From contig CP154956.1 of assembly GCA_039621445.1 (NCBI GenBank), positions 2,393,873 to 2,457,872 of the forward strand: a stretch of 64,000 bases of DNA. Direction: 5' to 3'. Positions 1 through 12,300 of the stretch are shown piece by piece. This stretch comes from Euglena gracilis (taxonomy: Eukaryota > Euglenida > Euglenophyceae > Euglenales). The notes beneath the pieces are model-generated. The model searched no databases. It had not been told where the DNA came from and was given only the letters and a program-made list of their open reading frames with translations. Position 1 is the stretch's first letter, and each line of letters begins with the position of its first letter. The translations under genes and the position numbers were made by a program.

Positions 1-714
1 CAGGACAAATTTCAGGGTTTCCACCATCTCTTTGCACATTGGGGTTGCATCTTTCAGGTTGTTTGGCCTCCACAGCAAATCTGGAGCGCAATTTTCCACA
101 ATGCGTCATGTTTATGGTCAAAGACGGACAAATTTGGGGATTGAGAAGGCTGGCAAACTCACCTTCCTATTTCTCTGAACCCGTCTGACTTACCCTCCCC
201 CAGTGATGATGAAAGCGACTGACCGCCATCGCTTTTGGACCCGGACCTTTGCCAAAGATGGCAATGACGGGTCAACCAACCTCTTTTGCCCATGCTTCAA
301 AGGTCAATACAAAACCAAGGAAAGGGGGGGTTGCATGTGTGTGGTGTTTTTTTTGAGTTTTTCCGTTGCCGGCGATTTGGCGCTTGATTCGGCCGTTTTT
401 TTTTAAAAAAAACCTTTTTTTTTGTTGTTTTTTTTAAAAAAACACGTTTTTTTTTAAATAAAAAAAACAAAAAAACGCCAGCTCTGGAAACACAAGGGAA
501 TTTGTTATTTTGGGGCCCTCGGACAATTGAGCAACAAAAGGCAGGTGGCCCGCAAAAGCACAAGGCTATTGACCCCAAAATCTCAAAAACCCTCATGTTA
601 CCGAGTGACTGTGGGGTGTATTAAAGCAAAAGTAGCCAATATTAGTATTCCCTGCTTTTGGTTTCTTTCTATTTGAAGGCCTGAAACATCAAAAAAAAAT
701 TGGTAGGCGGGGCT

Positions 715-905
715 AGGTCGTGGGGTGGGCAGACCCTGGGGTCGACCCTAACATCGGCCCACGACCCCATGATGGACGACCCTAGGGTCGGCCCACTCCA
801 CGTCCTGGGGGAGGGGTCGACTTTAGCGACCCTAGCGACCCTAGGGTCGTATTGGGCCGACCCTGGGTTCGGCCCACAACCCCCCCCCCCCAGGCCAGAT
901 CCGGG
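715..905. repeat. GACCCTAGGGTCG-type palindromic repeat block
   Basis: The motifs GTCGACCC, GACCCTAGGGTCG and GGGCCGACCC recur at least eight times in both orientations within 190 bp, ending in a poly-C run. It looks like a clustered short palindrome. Confidence 0.6.
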
Positions 906-1208
906 AGCCCACAGGAGCCGACCTGCCCTTGGGAGGCCCGATCGGGCAATAAGGGGGGGGGACAATAAGACCGTACCAAAGGAATTTCATCGGCGGGGCC
1001 AAAAAAACCCCCCGTCGGCCGGGGCCCAGGGACAATAGTGGGGGGGGGGACAATAAGGGGGGGGGGGTAAAAGGACTTTTTTATTTGCACCAACAACCTT
1101 TGCGAAATGGTAAATTTGACGTATTTTGAAGTGACAAAAGTAGAACTTATTCAGAAGGCACAACAATCAACAACATACAACATGAAGGAGACTGTATAAT
1201 TTCCTCAT

Positions 1209-1252
1209 TTTTTTTGAAACAGAAAATGTTTAAATTTTCTGTTTCAAAAAAA
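1209..1252. repeat. Perfect 19 bp inverted repeat (hairpin)
   Basis: Left arm TTTTTTTGAAACAGAAAAT (1209-1227), loop GTTTAA, right arm the exact reverse complement (1234-1252). It could form an AT-rich cruciform or RNA hairpin. Confidence 0.85.
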
Positions 1253-2374
1253 TTGCAAAGAATGTTGATGTGCCATTCCCTCTTTCAGTACTTGCAGGAC
1301 ATCATACAGAAGTTGAAGTTTGAATAATCAATTTCATTGAAAACTTTGGTGTGTGTACAATGAAGTTTATAAAAACCGAAAGGCTGGGGAAAAAAAGTGT
1401 GAAAGCTTGAATAGACGGCCTAAAAAGCACTCTAAAAGTTGAAATTGTGCCTGAAAATATTTTTGTAATCAATTCACCTTAAAAACTTGTGCTGCAAAAT
1501 GCAAATGTGAAATGCTCCCAAAAACAAGTGAAACTTATGTTAAAAAAAGGACAAAAAAGAACAAAAATCGACTCATATTGCATCTATTTTCTGAAAATGG
1601 ACGACGGTTGCGAAAAATTTAGACTTCCCTGCAGAGTTAGGTGCAGGGGGGGGGTACCTTCCACTGTTCAGGCACATTTGTGACTAACTTTTGAAGAGGA
1701 CAGCAACAAGCGAAAAAAAGGTCATTTTCATAAAAGTACAGGCACAATTGTGCCTGAGTTTTTAAGTTGGGTTGAAAATTCAGGGTCTTTTTTTGCCTAT
1801 TCTGTAGGGCAAGGTATCAATAAAAATTCTTGGAATGGGGCGGGTTGGGGGAGGGGGCCGCAGGCCTGCCCCCCTCCCAACTCCCCCCCCCCCCGCCCCC
1901 CTCCCCTCCAGGCACAGCCAAATGGACGCCACTTTGGATTTCACGTTTTTGCAACATGACATCCATGCTGACGTACAATTTGCCTACCACCTCCCCCCGA
2001 CCGTTGTTTCACCAAGCAGAAGATGTATGCATTTGGGATCAAAAGTCGCGACAAATCTCAGCGGGATCACAATTTTGGAATCAATTCCGGCCTCTGGATA
2101 ATTTTGGTGCAATTCTGGCTGAATAAATTTATTTTCAGTTTCGTTTAAGATCTATGTTCCTTCCCAAAGTCCGTGTATTTTTTTGTATCCTCTGTGCAAA
2201 TGGGCAGAAATCGGACAGGTTCTCAATGGTTCGGAAGCGGATGATCTACCACTGAGTGCAGTCACCGTGTTTGACATTGAATAATGTTTCTCTTTATAAC
2301 ACAAAAAAATCAAACTGCTGCTCATTTCCAAGTTCACAACGTGCTCTAGCAAACCTGCCTACCTTGGCCTTGGA

Positions 2375-2560
2375 GCCTCCTCGAAGCCTCCGTGGAGGCT
2401 GGTTACCTTGAGCCTCCGTGGAGGCTGGGTACCTCAGCCTCCGTAGAGGCTCCGCGGAGGATGGTTACCTCGGAACCTCCACGGAGGCTGGTTACCCTCC
2501 GCGGAGGCTCCGCGGAGGCTGGTTGCCTTGAGCCTCCGCGGAGGCTCCACAGAGGCAACC
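2375..2560. repeat. GGAGGCT / AGCCTCC tandem repeat with CCGCGG palindromes
   Basis: GAGCCTCCGCGGAGGCT-like units alternate with GGTTACCT spacers about seven times. Each unit is itself nearly palindromic. Confidence 0.75.
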
Positions 2561-3159
2561 AAAAAGTTCAACCTATGCCTTTCAAGGGGTCCGACCCTGT
2601 GCCGAACCTGCCTTTGAGACCTCAATAATGATGTTTCAGGGTTTGCAGATCTGAAGTTTTTGCGAACCATCGTGATGTTGTGTTTTAAATGCATCAAGAG
2701 CCCCGTTGCCTTTTTGTGTTCTAAATGCCCTAAAGAGCCCCATAAATATCGCTTTGAACCACAGGAATTCCTTCCCAGGTGAGAATCTTGTTCAAATCAA
2801 GTGATTTCCCTTGATTTGGCTTGATTTGGCCTTGTTTAGGGGGTGCTACCCCCGTGACCCCCCCCGTGACCCCCCCCCCGTGACCCCCCCGTGACCCGCA
2901 CCACCCCCTTAGAGAGACAAAGAGGTGAGAAGAGGTGGAGATGGGTGGGATGACATAGACCTATGACATAATGGTTGATTATCCCGCCCTGATTTGACTC
3001 ATTCTTTGGCCCCCCGTAAATGACACCGCCAAGGGTCTGGAGGATGCCAAGGGTGTCTTTTTGCTGGTGGGGGTTTCTACTACAACACATGTTTCAACAC
3101 AGCAACTTGTGTTCACACCAATCTCACAGGTTACAGTGTTTCTTGCTTGTTCCCCCCAG

Positions 3160-3304
3160 ATCATATCACATGCGGCTAAGTGTCGTGTTCGTCATCACAC
3201 TGGCCATCTCCGTGATTGTAAGCTCCACAGCGACCTGGGGGCTGACCTACAGCACGTCCTATGGTGAACCAGACCTTTTCATGTTGAAGGGCGTTTCTTT
3301 CTGG
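3160..3304 (+). CDS. Exon: N-terminal signal anchor / first membrane helix of the cyclase-like receptor
   Basis: A pyrimidine-rich CCCCCCAG acceptor precedes the exon and TGG|GTGAGG is a strong donor. The frame reads [19 protein letters not shown] from Met at 3170, a hydrophobic run of about 20 residues with one Arg before it, followed by polar residues including [11 protein letters not shown]. This is typical of the first membrane segment of a two-pass receptor whose sensor domain lies outside the cell. The ATG may be the true start because the anchor begins almost at once. The exon ends in phase 0 and the next begins in phase 0. An alternative donor at 3264 (TATG|GTGAAC) would change phase and is less likely. 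Confidence 0.7.
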
Positions 3305-6300
3305 GTGAGGTGAATTCACTTTCTGACAGAACTTCCTGCGTGCCCCGCTGGCTCATTGGCCCCATCCTTGTTGGCTCCAACGTTGAGTGTGGACTGCGAG
3401 GGTCTGCCTGCAGCTCCGGGACATGGCCAGCGGATTCGTTGGCTTGGCGACTGGTGCAACGGAGGACTTCACGCAGCTAGTATGGCAGCTGATCAGCAGC
3501 CAGGCGCCCCCACCAGGACTGGCTAGCAGGGAATCCTGGAAACCCTGTGGTCCCCCCGGCCATTTTTTTTGTGGATGTGGGGGTTCCCTCCACCCACCAT
3601 AACAGCCGGAGAATATTTCTTTGGAGGGGGGGGCACGCTTTGCTGAAGGTGGACATTTTGCATCTCCAATCTGCCTCCCAAACAATTACCCTTCTGGGTT
3701 CTTTTGAGCCAGAGTTGACCAGGCTTTGATAAAAGGAGGGTGTTACAGGATTCAAGAGGGGTGTCCCTCCCACCCCCCCCCCCCTCCTGGACAGGAGGGG
3801 TCCTGGACCCCCCTCCCAAGGTCCGGACTGGGGGGGGACTCCCCTCAACAGATCACATTTTTCCTTCCGGTGCTTTGCGCTGATTTTTTGCAAATTTTTG
3901 CTCAAAAGTGCCCCAAAATGGCATTTTTGGCTGTTTTGGGTTGTATGGGAAGGTCCGCAGACATTAAATAGGTGGTAGGGGGTCCCCCCCCCTCTGCGGG
4001 GGTAAAAAAAGTCTTCCGGCACTTCGCGCCGGGTGTGTGTCTTGAGGCTCAATATGAAATTTTGGCAAAATTGCCAAATTGGTCGAAAAATGGTCGTAAC
4101 TCGGGGTAGGGGGAGTTGTGAGGAAATCAAAATATTGTTAGATGGGGCATTTAAGGGTTTCAATTTAGGTCTACAGACATTTCCTTTCATTCCCGACCAT
4201 TTTTGATATTTTTTTGACCCCAAAAAGAACCGAATTTTTGCACTCAACGGCAAGAAGTTCGGCAACCGAAAACTGGAGGTAGGAGGGGGGAGGTCCCCCC
4301 ACCCCCACCCCCCTAGTTTTGGAAGGGGGTTCCCCCACCCCCTCCTCCGAAATTCCCACACAAGCCTGGGGGGGCAAAAATTTCGGCCTCGCGCTCTGCG
4401 CTGGGCCGAAAACCAGTCACCCAGACCGCACCGCTGTTTAAATGGGGGTTTGCCCCCCCTTCCTGGACCAGGGAGTGCAGGTACCGACTCCCCACCTGCC
4501 CTTCTATCAAAGCCTGCCTTATCCCCCTGGGGGGTCCAGCCAGCCACCCCAGGGGTCCGGTGACATAAAGTTGGGGCCAACCCGGCTCAGAATTTTTTTT
4601 GGTGCAAAGTGCCCAAATTTTTGAAAAGGGGTTCAAAAATGGCCAAAAATGTCATGTTTTAGGAGTTTTCGTGATTTTGCCTCAAAATTTTGTTTGAGGA
4701 ATTCCACCCTACGGTTAGACTTCGTTCGCTGGTTTCTGGAAACCAGCAGGGTCCAACTGCCAGCTGTCCAGACCCCCCCCCCCCCGGGGGTCCAGTCAGC
4801 GCCTTTTCTTGGCCAGCGCTTTTTTTTTCCAGAAAGGGCTGTTGGACCCCCTCCCAAAACTTCCAAAGGGCGGCAAGACACTAACGCGGTTTTTTTTAAT
4901 TGAAGATTAAAAAATTGTCAGACTGCAAAAATATTTTGACAATTTTCACAGGAATTTTCAATTTCAATATTCAATTTCAATCTTTTTTCACATGGTACAT
5001 TGGCCGAGGGTCATTTATGCTCCTGAATGCACCCCCCCGAACGCTGTGGTTGGGGATAGGGATTAAGGTGGAATGTTGATATTGAAAGTTGAACACAAAT
5101 TGAAAGTTTTTCCAGCAGAAAAGTTTACTGATTTTACGTGCAACTTGCATTTTTTTGCATTTTCTGTATTGCATGTTTTGAGGGACCTTGTTGCACATTC
5201 CTTCGGTCAGCCGATTACCCAATTGGTCGGCTGACTTCCATGCCACCCCTTCCCCCTGGCATGCCCCGCTCACCTCCGGGGTATGGGACACTATCAGGTG
5301 GGGGGATACAATGTCAAAAGAAACTTTTTTGGAATCCATCGGATCACCTCAAAAACTCTGGGCAATGCAGAGTAGAGGATATGGTCTGTTTGATTCTTTC
5401 AAACGATGTCCAGGCTTTTCAAGTGTTGGGCTACAAATAAATGTCCTCGGCTGATGAATTTCTGGACCTTTTTGGGAAACGTCTCCAAATTGTCCAAAAT
5501 GGGCCCCGGCATTCCAGCTCAGTTTACAAAATACTTGAGCTTTCTGGAATCAGAACCGAGAACAGAAGTTGAGCTGATGGCAGTATCCACAGCCCGGCAG
5601 AAGGTCCGGTTGAAGGTGGCCACCGCGGCACGCCTGATGATGACTCCAACACACTGGCCTCCAGCATACTGGACTCCGAGTACGTCCGGTCCACAGCCCA
5701 GCTGAATGAGACGGGGCAGGAGTTCCTGCAGAGCACGCTGGACCTTATGGCCCGGGCCAAGAACACCACTATGCAGGCGCAGGGCCTCGTGACAGCCCTG
5801 GTTGTGCCAAGGGTGGACGACAGCTTGTAGATTTGTGACATGTGCTGGAATTTCACATATTGTGTAACAATAATTATAAGATGAAATACTGATATTTTTA
5901 CGTTTTTATTATTTTACTTGTTGCAAAAGCAGCAGCAGTGGCAAACAGTAAAAAGCAGCAGGGCTCTTCGGAATTTCGAATTGTGTTCTGTGACCATGGT
6001 TGCAAAAAAAAAAATTCAGTAAGAACCTTTGCACCCTTGACCAGGTTGAATGGTTCTGATCTATCAAACTTGATTCTTTGTGAAACATAGCAATTTCTTG
6101 TTCTCATCATTTCCGGCGCTTATAGTTCCTGCACCTTTTGGAGGAGCCGCCCCTCCCTTCCAGGCATGGTCAACTCTGAGTCCCAAATGGTTTGATATGA
6201 AGTATGGTCATTTTTTGAGTCTCGGATAAGAAGTGCGAAAGGATAAACGGGTTCCATCCATTTCTTGAAACATTTGTTTCTCAAAATCCAAAAAGCACAC

Positions 6301-9300
6301 CATTTCCCCATTTTTTTAAAAATCCGTATTGTACGTGCTGGTGACCGTGCTGGTGACGTGCTGTTTTTAAAGGCAAATGATGCACTGGAGGGTCTTCTGC
6401 CCTTCCTCCAGCCTTCAGCCAATTCATGGCGTCGGTCATTGCCCAATTCAGGCTGGTGGGCACAGAACATGCTGCTGCTCAAGCAACGGCGAGCCATCAT
6501 TCTGGGACACCCAGCTGTCCCAATTCTTTCCACTCACAGAGCATACCCCTTGCTGACTACTTGTGTTGTGTGTGTGCTGATTATCAAAGTTTGCTTGAGT
6601 CGGAGACTAATGTAATTGAGGTTCAGTAACTCAGGCCTTTCACTGTCTCCTTTGGGATGGATGGGACATGTGTGGGTGAGCCCATCATTATTGCCTGGTT
6701 TTTAGGGTTTTTTTCAAAAAAATCAGTATTCTAACGCCTTTTCACTGTTTAGAATATAATTTTCACTGATAAAATTTTACTGGTGGCAGCTTTCTTTGAT
6801 ACCGCAACTAATAATTTTTGACAAGCATAATTCTTTCTGAGCAACAAAATTTTTTGATGCTGACATCCATTAGGCTTGCAGTCTGAGTATTGGCATGGGG
6901 AGGACTACGCCTCCCAGCTGCGAACAGAGTCCGCAGCACGGGTCCAAACAATTTTCAGTGGCATGATTCAGGCCCGAGGTCCCATTTACACCCCCCCCCC
7001 CCAATTGTTGGTTATTGAAATGAAAACACTTGGTACTGAAAGGCCGGGGGAGAGAGCAATTTTTTTTTTGCTTTGCTTTATGTTTGAGGATTTTTGGGGG
7101 GGTTGTCAGATGCTCATTTTTTCCAAAACTGTGTCATCATTTTTTTTAGGCAATGTCCGATTTTGGCACAGCCCAGCCCAGGTCCGCCTGGGGTCCAGCC
7201 CCCCCCCCCCCCGAGGGTTGTATGGGATGCTCCGCAGGTAGATGCATGAGGTAGGTGGTGGGGGTCATTCCCCTCCTAGTGTAAGGTAAGGTGGTAGGGT
7301 CCCCCCCCCCCTAGCTTTGGAACTGGGGTCCCCCCACCCCCCGGGGACAAAACTCTTCCGGCACTTCGCGCCGGGTGTGTATTTGTGTACCCGAGGCTCA
7401 ATATGACATTTTGGCAATGGCCAAAATTGGTCGAAAAATGGTCGTAACTCGGGCAGGGGGGGAGTTGCGGGGAAATCAAAACACTGTTAGATGAAGCATT
7501 TTAAGGGCTTCAATTTAGGTATCCGGACATTCCCTTGATTCCCAACCATTTTTGAGAAATTTCAGAAAAATTGATTTTTTTTTTACCCAAAACAGCCGGA
7601 ATTTTGCACTTAACGGCGAGAAGTTCGGCAACTTAAAACTGGAGGTCGGAGGGGGGGGTCCCCCCTAGTTTTGAAAGGGGAGTTCCCCCCCTCCGAGATT
7701 CCCATATAAGCCTGCCCCCCCCCCCAGTTGTATTAAGGCTTCTTGTCTGTTTATGGCCGGCGCTAGGTTCGCTACACCAGTGCTCGTGTGTTGCTCCCCC
7801 TGGCCGCCCCCCTGTGGGGGGGGGGGCCTAGCCAGCCCAGGTTTCCAGCCAGCCCAAATTTCTAGCCCAAGCCCAGACACCCCTCCCCAGGGCCCTTAAA
7901 GAGATGTATGGACTGTATGGGTGAAGCACGAGCATGTCAGTCTTGAACACGGAACATGTGGAGCTGTTCCGAGCCGCTCCATGCCAAGCTGTGTGGAGGT
8001 GTGACACGTGGAATTAAAAATGCTGATGCCCATCATTTTTTTGTGACACAAAAACACAAAAATGATAAAAAATTATGACATTTGAGGGTATTTTAGATTT
8101 TTTTTGGATTTCTCAGGATTTTACTTAGTCGACTCGGGTCTCTTTTGGGGGGGCTACCACTTGACCCTGCGGAAGTCCAGTGCTCTTCCTATGAAGTTTA
8201 TCCCAACTTTGAAAAATCCTCCCATCAAATGTGGCGTCCCTTTTTTGAAGGGGCACCTCGTGTGCGAGCGTATTACTGCACTCCAAAGGCAAGCCCGACT
8301 CTACACGTTGGCTCAGTGGGCCCCCGTCATAGGTGGATGCCCCCCCCCCCCGAGGTCTTCCCTCACAGTCTGGCCGCAGCTGCCACACAGAATTGGATCC
8401 ACTGGCTTGGTTCAGGTGTTCCCTTTGGGGTTTGGGTAAACACCCAAGTAACTTTGCAGGGGGGAAGGCCGAAGAGATCGGTCCATATGATTTTGCTCTT
8501 CCCCCTTCACAAGGAACTCCGTGGAAAATGATGCATCTTTTTTGGGAAATCAGAAGGCAATAAGCACGAAAAATCAGCTGAAATGCCACAATGTTCTATT
8601 GTTTGATAAATGGAAGCATTACATTATGTTATTAATGAACGGCATATGACAACAAGTTTCCTTCAGGAAACGTGGTCGATCGGTCCATCAATGATTTTGG
8701 GTGCTGCCCAAATAACTTGCAATGGGCAAAGTTATTGGGGGGTTTACAGCTGGTGCAACTGAGCAGCCCCGTCCCAGAACCTTGGGTGGGCCACTGGAAG
8801 TGGGCTTATGAACCTGAGTGTGGGGGCTGACCAATCGATGGATGAGACGAGCTGCACCCTAATGGGGATGCTGTGCGTGGCGAGTGCGGAGATGCAACAG
8901 AACATCTACGTCGGCCAGCTCGGGCTGCCAACTTGAAGCCAATCATGGGGTAATTTCTGGGTGGATGACATCTGTCTCGTTCAAAACTCACCAGCAAAAC
9001 AGAACAAACGCACCAAAAAATATGAATAAAAATGAGCTTTTATCGCGAAAAGCAGAGCCATTGCAGGCAAAAATCATGAAATAATATTTTTTTTGTTGCT
9101 TTAAATGAACAACTCAACCCAAAACTTGGGGTGATGGAGGCCACGTGTGCAGCACCCCTCCCCCCCAATTACCCTGGGTTGCTTTTTGGGTCCTTTGTTG
9201 AACGTGGGGCTCATCTTTTGGGGGCGGTCTAGTTTTGGAATTTTGCTGACAATTTCAACCAGAAAAAGCCCAGTCTGGAAATTAAACCCACCCCCCCCAC

Positions 9301-12300
9301 TTATAACCCCCCCCCACTTATAACCCCCCCCTCGGGCTGACCAACCAAACCAGGCTTGTGCTTAGTCGGGTGCCTACCCCACGGGGGGGGGTGGGTGCTA
9401 GGGGCAGGCACCCCATAGCACCCGATCCGCCCCCCCCCCCCGGGGGGGGTAGGGTTTCGGGGGGGGTGCCTGCCCCTAGCAGGCACCCCCCTCCGACCCC
9501 GGCGCCGAAGGCGCCGGGGGATGAAAATTTTCTGGGTCCGGCCCGGACCCCTATCCCCCCCGGGGGGGGTGTGCCTGCTAGGGGCAGGCACCCTATAGCA
9601 CCCACCCCCCCCCCCCCCCCCCCCCGGTTGGTAAGCACAAGCATGAACCAAACCGGATCCTATAAATCCCCCCCTGGGGAAGAAAAATGGAAACCGTCGG
9701 GGACGATTTTTTTCTGCCGCAAACCGCCCAGAAACTGATTTTTTGGCAATTTTTTTTTGACACCAACCATCATCAAAAATGCCATTTTTGACCAAATTTG
9801 CCAAGTCGGATTTTCACCAACAATTCCCGATCCTATAACCCCCCCCACTTATAAACCCCCCCCATTCGGCCAACCAACCAAACTGGATCCTATAAACCCC
9901 GGGGGTTTATAAGTGGGGGGGTTTAGTCCAAAAATCAGGAATTCACAATAAACAAAAATTGCTTCCAAAATGCCGATTTTTTGCATGAAAAATTGGTTTT
10001 AGGCAAAAATGCCAAAAATGACCTTTTTTTTGTGCCCCCCCCCACAGTTTTATCCAGGTCTCTCTGGATTTTCACAAAAGGGGGGAACACTTTTTTGTGG
10101 TCTTATTTTTGGGGGGGGGTCAATTTTTTTCATTTCAGGCGAGATACTTATTGAGTTTTTTGAGTTGGTTTGATTGTGCGGCTGCCATACCCCCTCAGAA
10201 GCCGTCCGTTGCAACCCCCGCTGCCCCGGGTACCGCCAGCGGGGGCGACGTGTACTGCGACGTCACCAGTGTGGCGTATGCGCTGCACAAGCGGCCGGGG
10301 CCAGCGTCGGACGATGTGGCGTTCTACCAGTGGGCCCCCTACCAAGCCGCCCCCGCTGGGGCCGTTCGTTCGCCTCATGGTCGGGAAACCGGCAGCCAGA
10401 ATCCCAATGTCCCCGTGAAAAAAGAAAACGTGAAAGAAATTTATCCAAAATGGCGGCCCTCATGTCCATCGAGGAGGGCCGCCATTTTGGGGGGAATTTT
10501 TTCCTTCGCATGTTTTCATTTTTTTTTCCACAGGGACATCGGGATTTCGGCTACCGGTTTCCTTGCGTGGAAGCCCCGGGGGCGGCTTCCCATCTTGCCT
10601 CTGCCCCGCCACATTCGCCCTCCATTTGCCACAACGGGGTTAATCTCCACCTCCACAGTTGCAAGGCAAAGGGCTGGCAATGGCGACCTCTGCCTCGTAA
10701 TTGCAGTCCTGCCTGCCCCCACTACCGAACCAACCCTCCCCCTGGCACCCCCGTGACCAACAAAAGGCGGCCAATTGGGGGCCAAAAATGATACCTGCCC
10801 CCCCCCCAGGCTTCTGCTTAAGGGATTGCAGTACCCCCCCCCCCACCCGGGGGGGATGGACTGCAGCTAGTCCAAATTTGGCTAGTGGGATTTCTAGCAG
10901 ACCCCCCCCCAGGGGGTCTGCTAGCAGAGCTAGCTAGTGGAAATTTTTTTCCAGTGGCCGGCGCGAAGCTCCGGAATTTTTTTTGGGGACCCCCCAAAAT
11001 GGCCAAAATTCCCGTTTTTGGCCATTTTTTGGGAATTTTTGGAACAATATCAGCCAAAACCCTATTAAAAACCTCATCTCCACCTCGGTGCGCAGCGCCG
11101 GAGGAAAATTTTTTTTTCCAGTTGGGGGGACCCAGACCCCCCCCCCCCCCAAGGGGAGGGGGGTCTAGCTAGTCCATTTTTTCCAGTGTCTAGTCGATTG
11201 GCTAGCCAGTAACCCCCCCCCCCCCAGGGTCCTTAAGCACAACAAGCCTACCCCCCCCCAGGCAATTGACTCTCCCGGGCAATTGTCACCCCTCTCTGTG
11301 CTGCCCAATTTGTCACGCGACAATCACCCGGGGGGGTGGGCAGGTGAATGGTTTGGGGGTTTGGGGTTTTAATTGGTTGGGGGTTTAATGGTAAGTTTGC
11401 AGTCACGAAATGATGGAACCCGAGAAAGGCTGTGGCTGCAAACGCTGCAAATCTCATGCTGACAAGAACATCTTGGAAAGTTTCCCCCTTTGGTCCACCA
11501 ATTGCATTGACGCCTTGTGTTGCTTTCTTCGCTGAAGAACTGAAGTTCCTGAAATCAATTTATGTGATTTGGCAAGGCCATTGGAGGAGCATTCCCTTGG
11601 CCCCAGCAAGCTCTCGACGCCTCCAACGCCAACTTCACAGCGTGGAAAAAATCGTGCTTGGCCGGCTCCAATTCCACACTCACGAACGTCACATGCGCCC
11701 AGAGGACAGAGAGCGTCTACCCGAGCTGCAACGGAACTTGTGGCTTTGCTCAGGTGACTTTCCTCTGGGCCACAGTGCGTACAAGAATTGCGAGAAACAA
11801 GGATTGCAGGAGCAATTTGAACAGTTGTAAAAAATTTGTAAAAATATTGTAAAAAGTTGTAAAAAATATTTGGGATTTTGATTTTAACAAACAAAATGGA
11901 AAGATATCACTTTCTGGAGAATGCGATCTTTTTGTGTTAGTTTTTTTTTTTTTAATAGAAATGAACTCCCATGTGTTCCTCATGTTTTCTTTTTGAATGA
12001 AAAGGAACCTACAAACATAAACGTTCTTGCACCAGATGATTCTGATCAGGCCCGTCATCTTTTTTTTTCCCCATTTGTGCTTGCTGTTGGTAAGCGTTTT
12101 GTTTTGAAAGCATGTTGGGGCCAGACGGGAGTGAAAAATTTGAGAATTGGCAAACTGGATCCTTGCACCACCCCAGGGCACAATTGGGGTTTGTTTTTGA
12201 CGTTTTGGCTGGGATGGGGTGAAAACCCTTGCAACCTGGGCCCCCTTGAAAAAGCTATTTTTGTTTCTATACTCGCTGGCTGTCTGGCCGCCGTCTCCCA

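Larger units (their letters stand above)
1..3159. other. Left flank: no gene recognised, several small repeats
   Basis: I see no convincing exon here. The stretch holds a poly-T/poly-A tract (398-475), a block of GACCCTAGGGTCG-like palindromic repeats (715-880), C/G-run elements with ACAATAAGGGGG (944-1070), a perfect hairpin (1209-1252), GGAGGCT repeats (2375-2560), a TTGATTTGGC tandem (2798-2832) and a GTGACCCCCC tandem (2850-2900). Any 5' exon of the receptor gene would have to lie here. Confidence 0.6.

Noticed and set aside
3477-4580. 367-codon minus-strand open frame
   Set aside because: It runs through repeat family F and C-runs, its composition is that of repeats, and it overlaps a supported exon only in its shadow.
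10530-10760. Possible exon after CCACAG ([14 protein letters not shown])
   Set aside because: Two frames are open with no distinguishing feature, and skipping it keeps neighbouring exons in phase.
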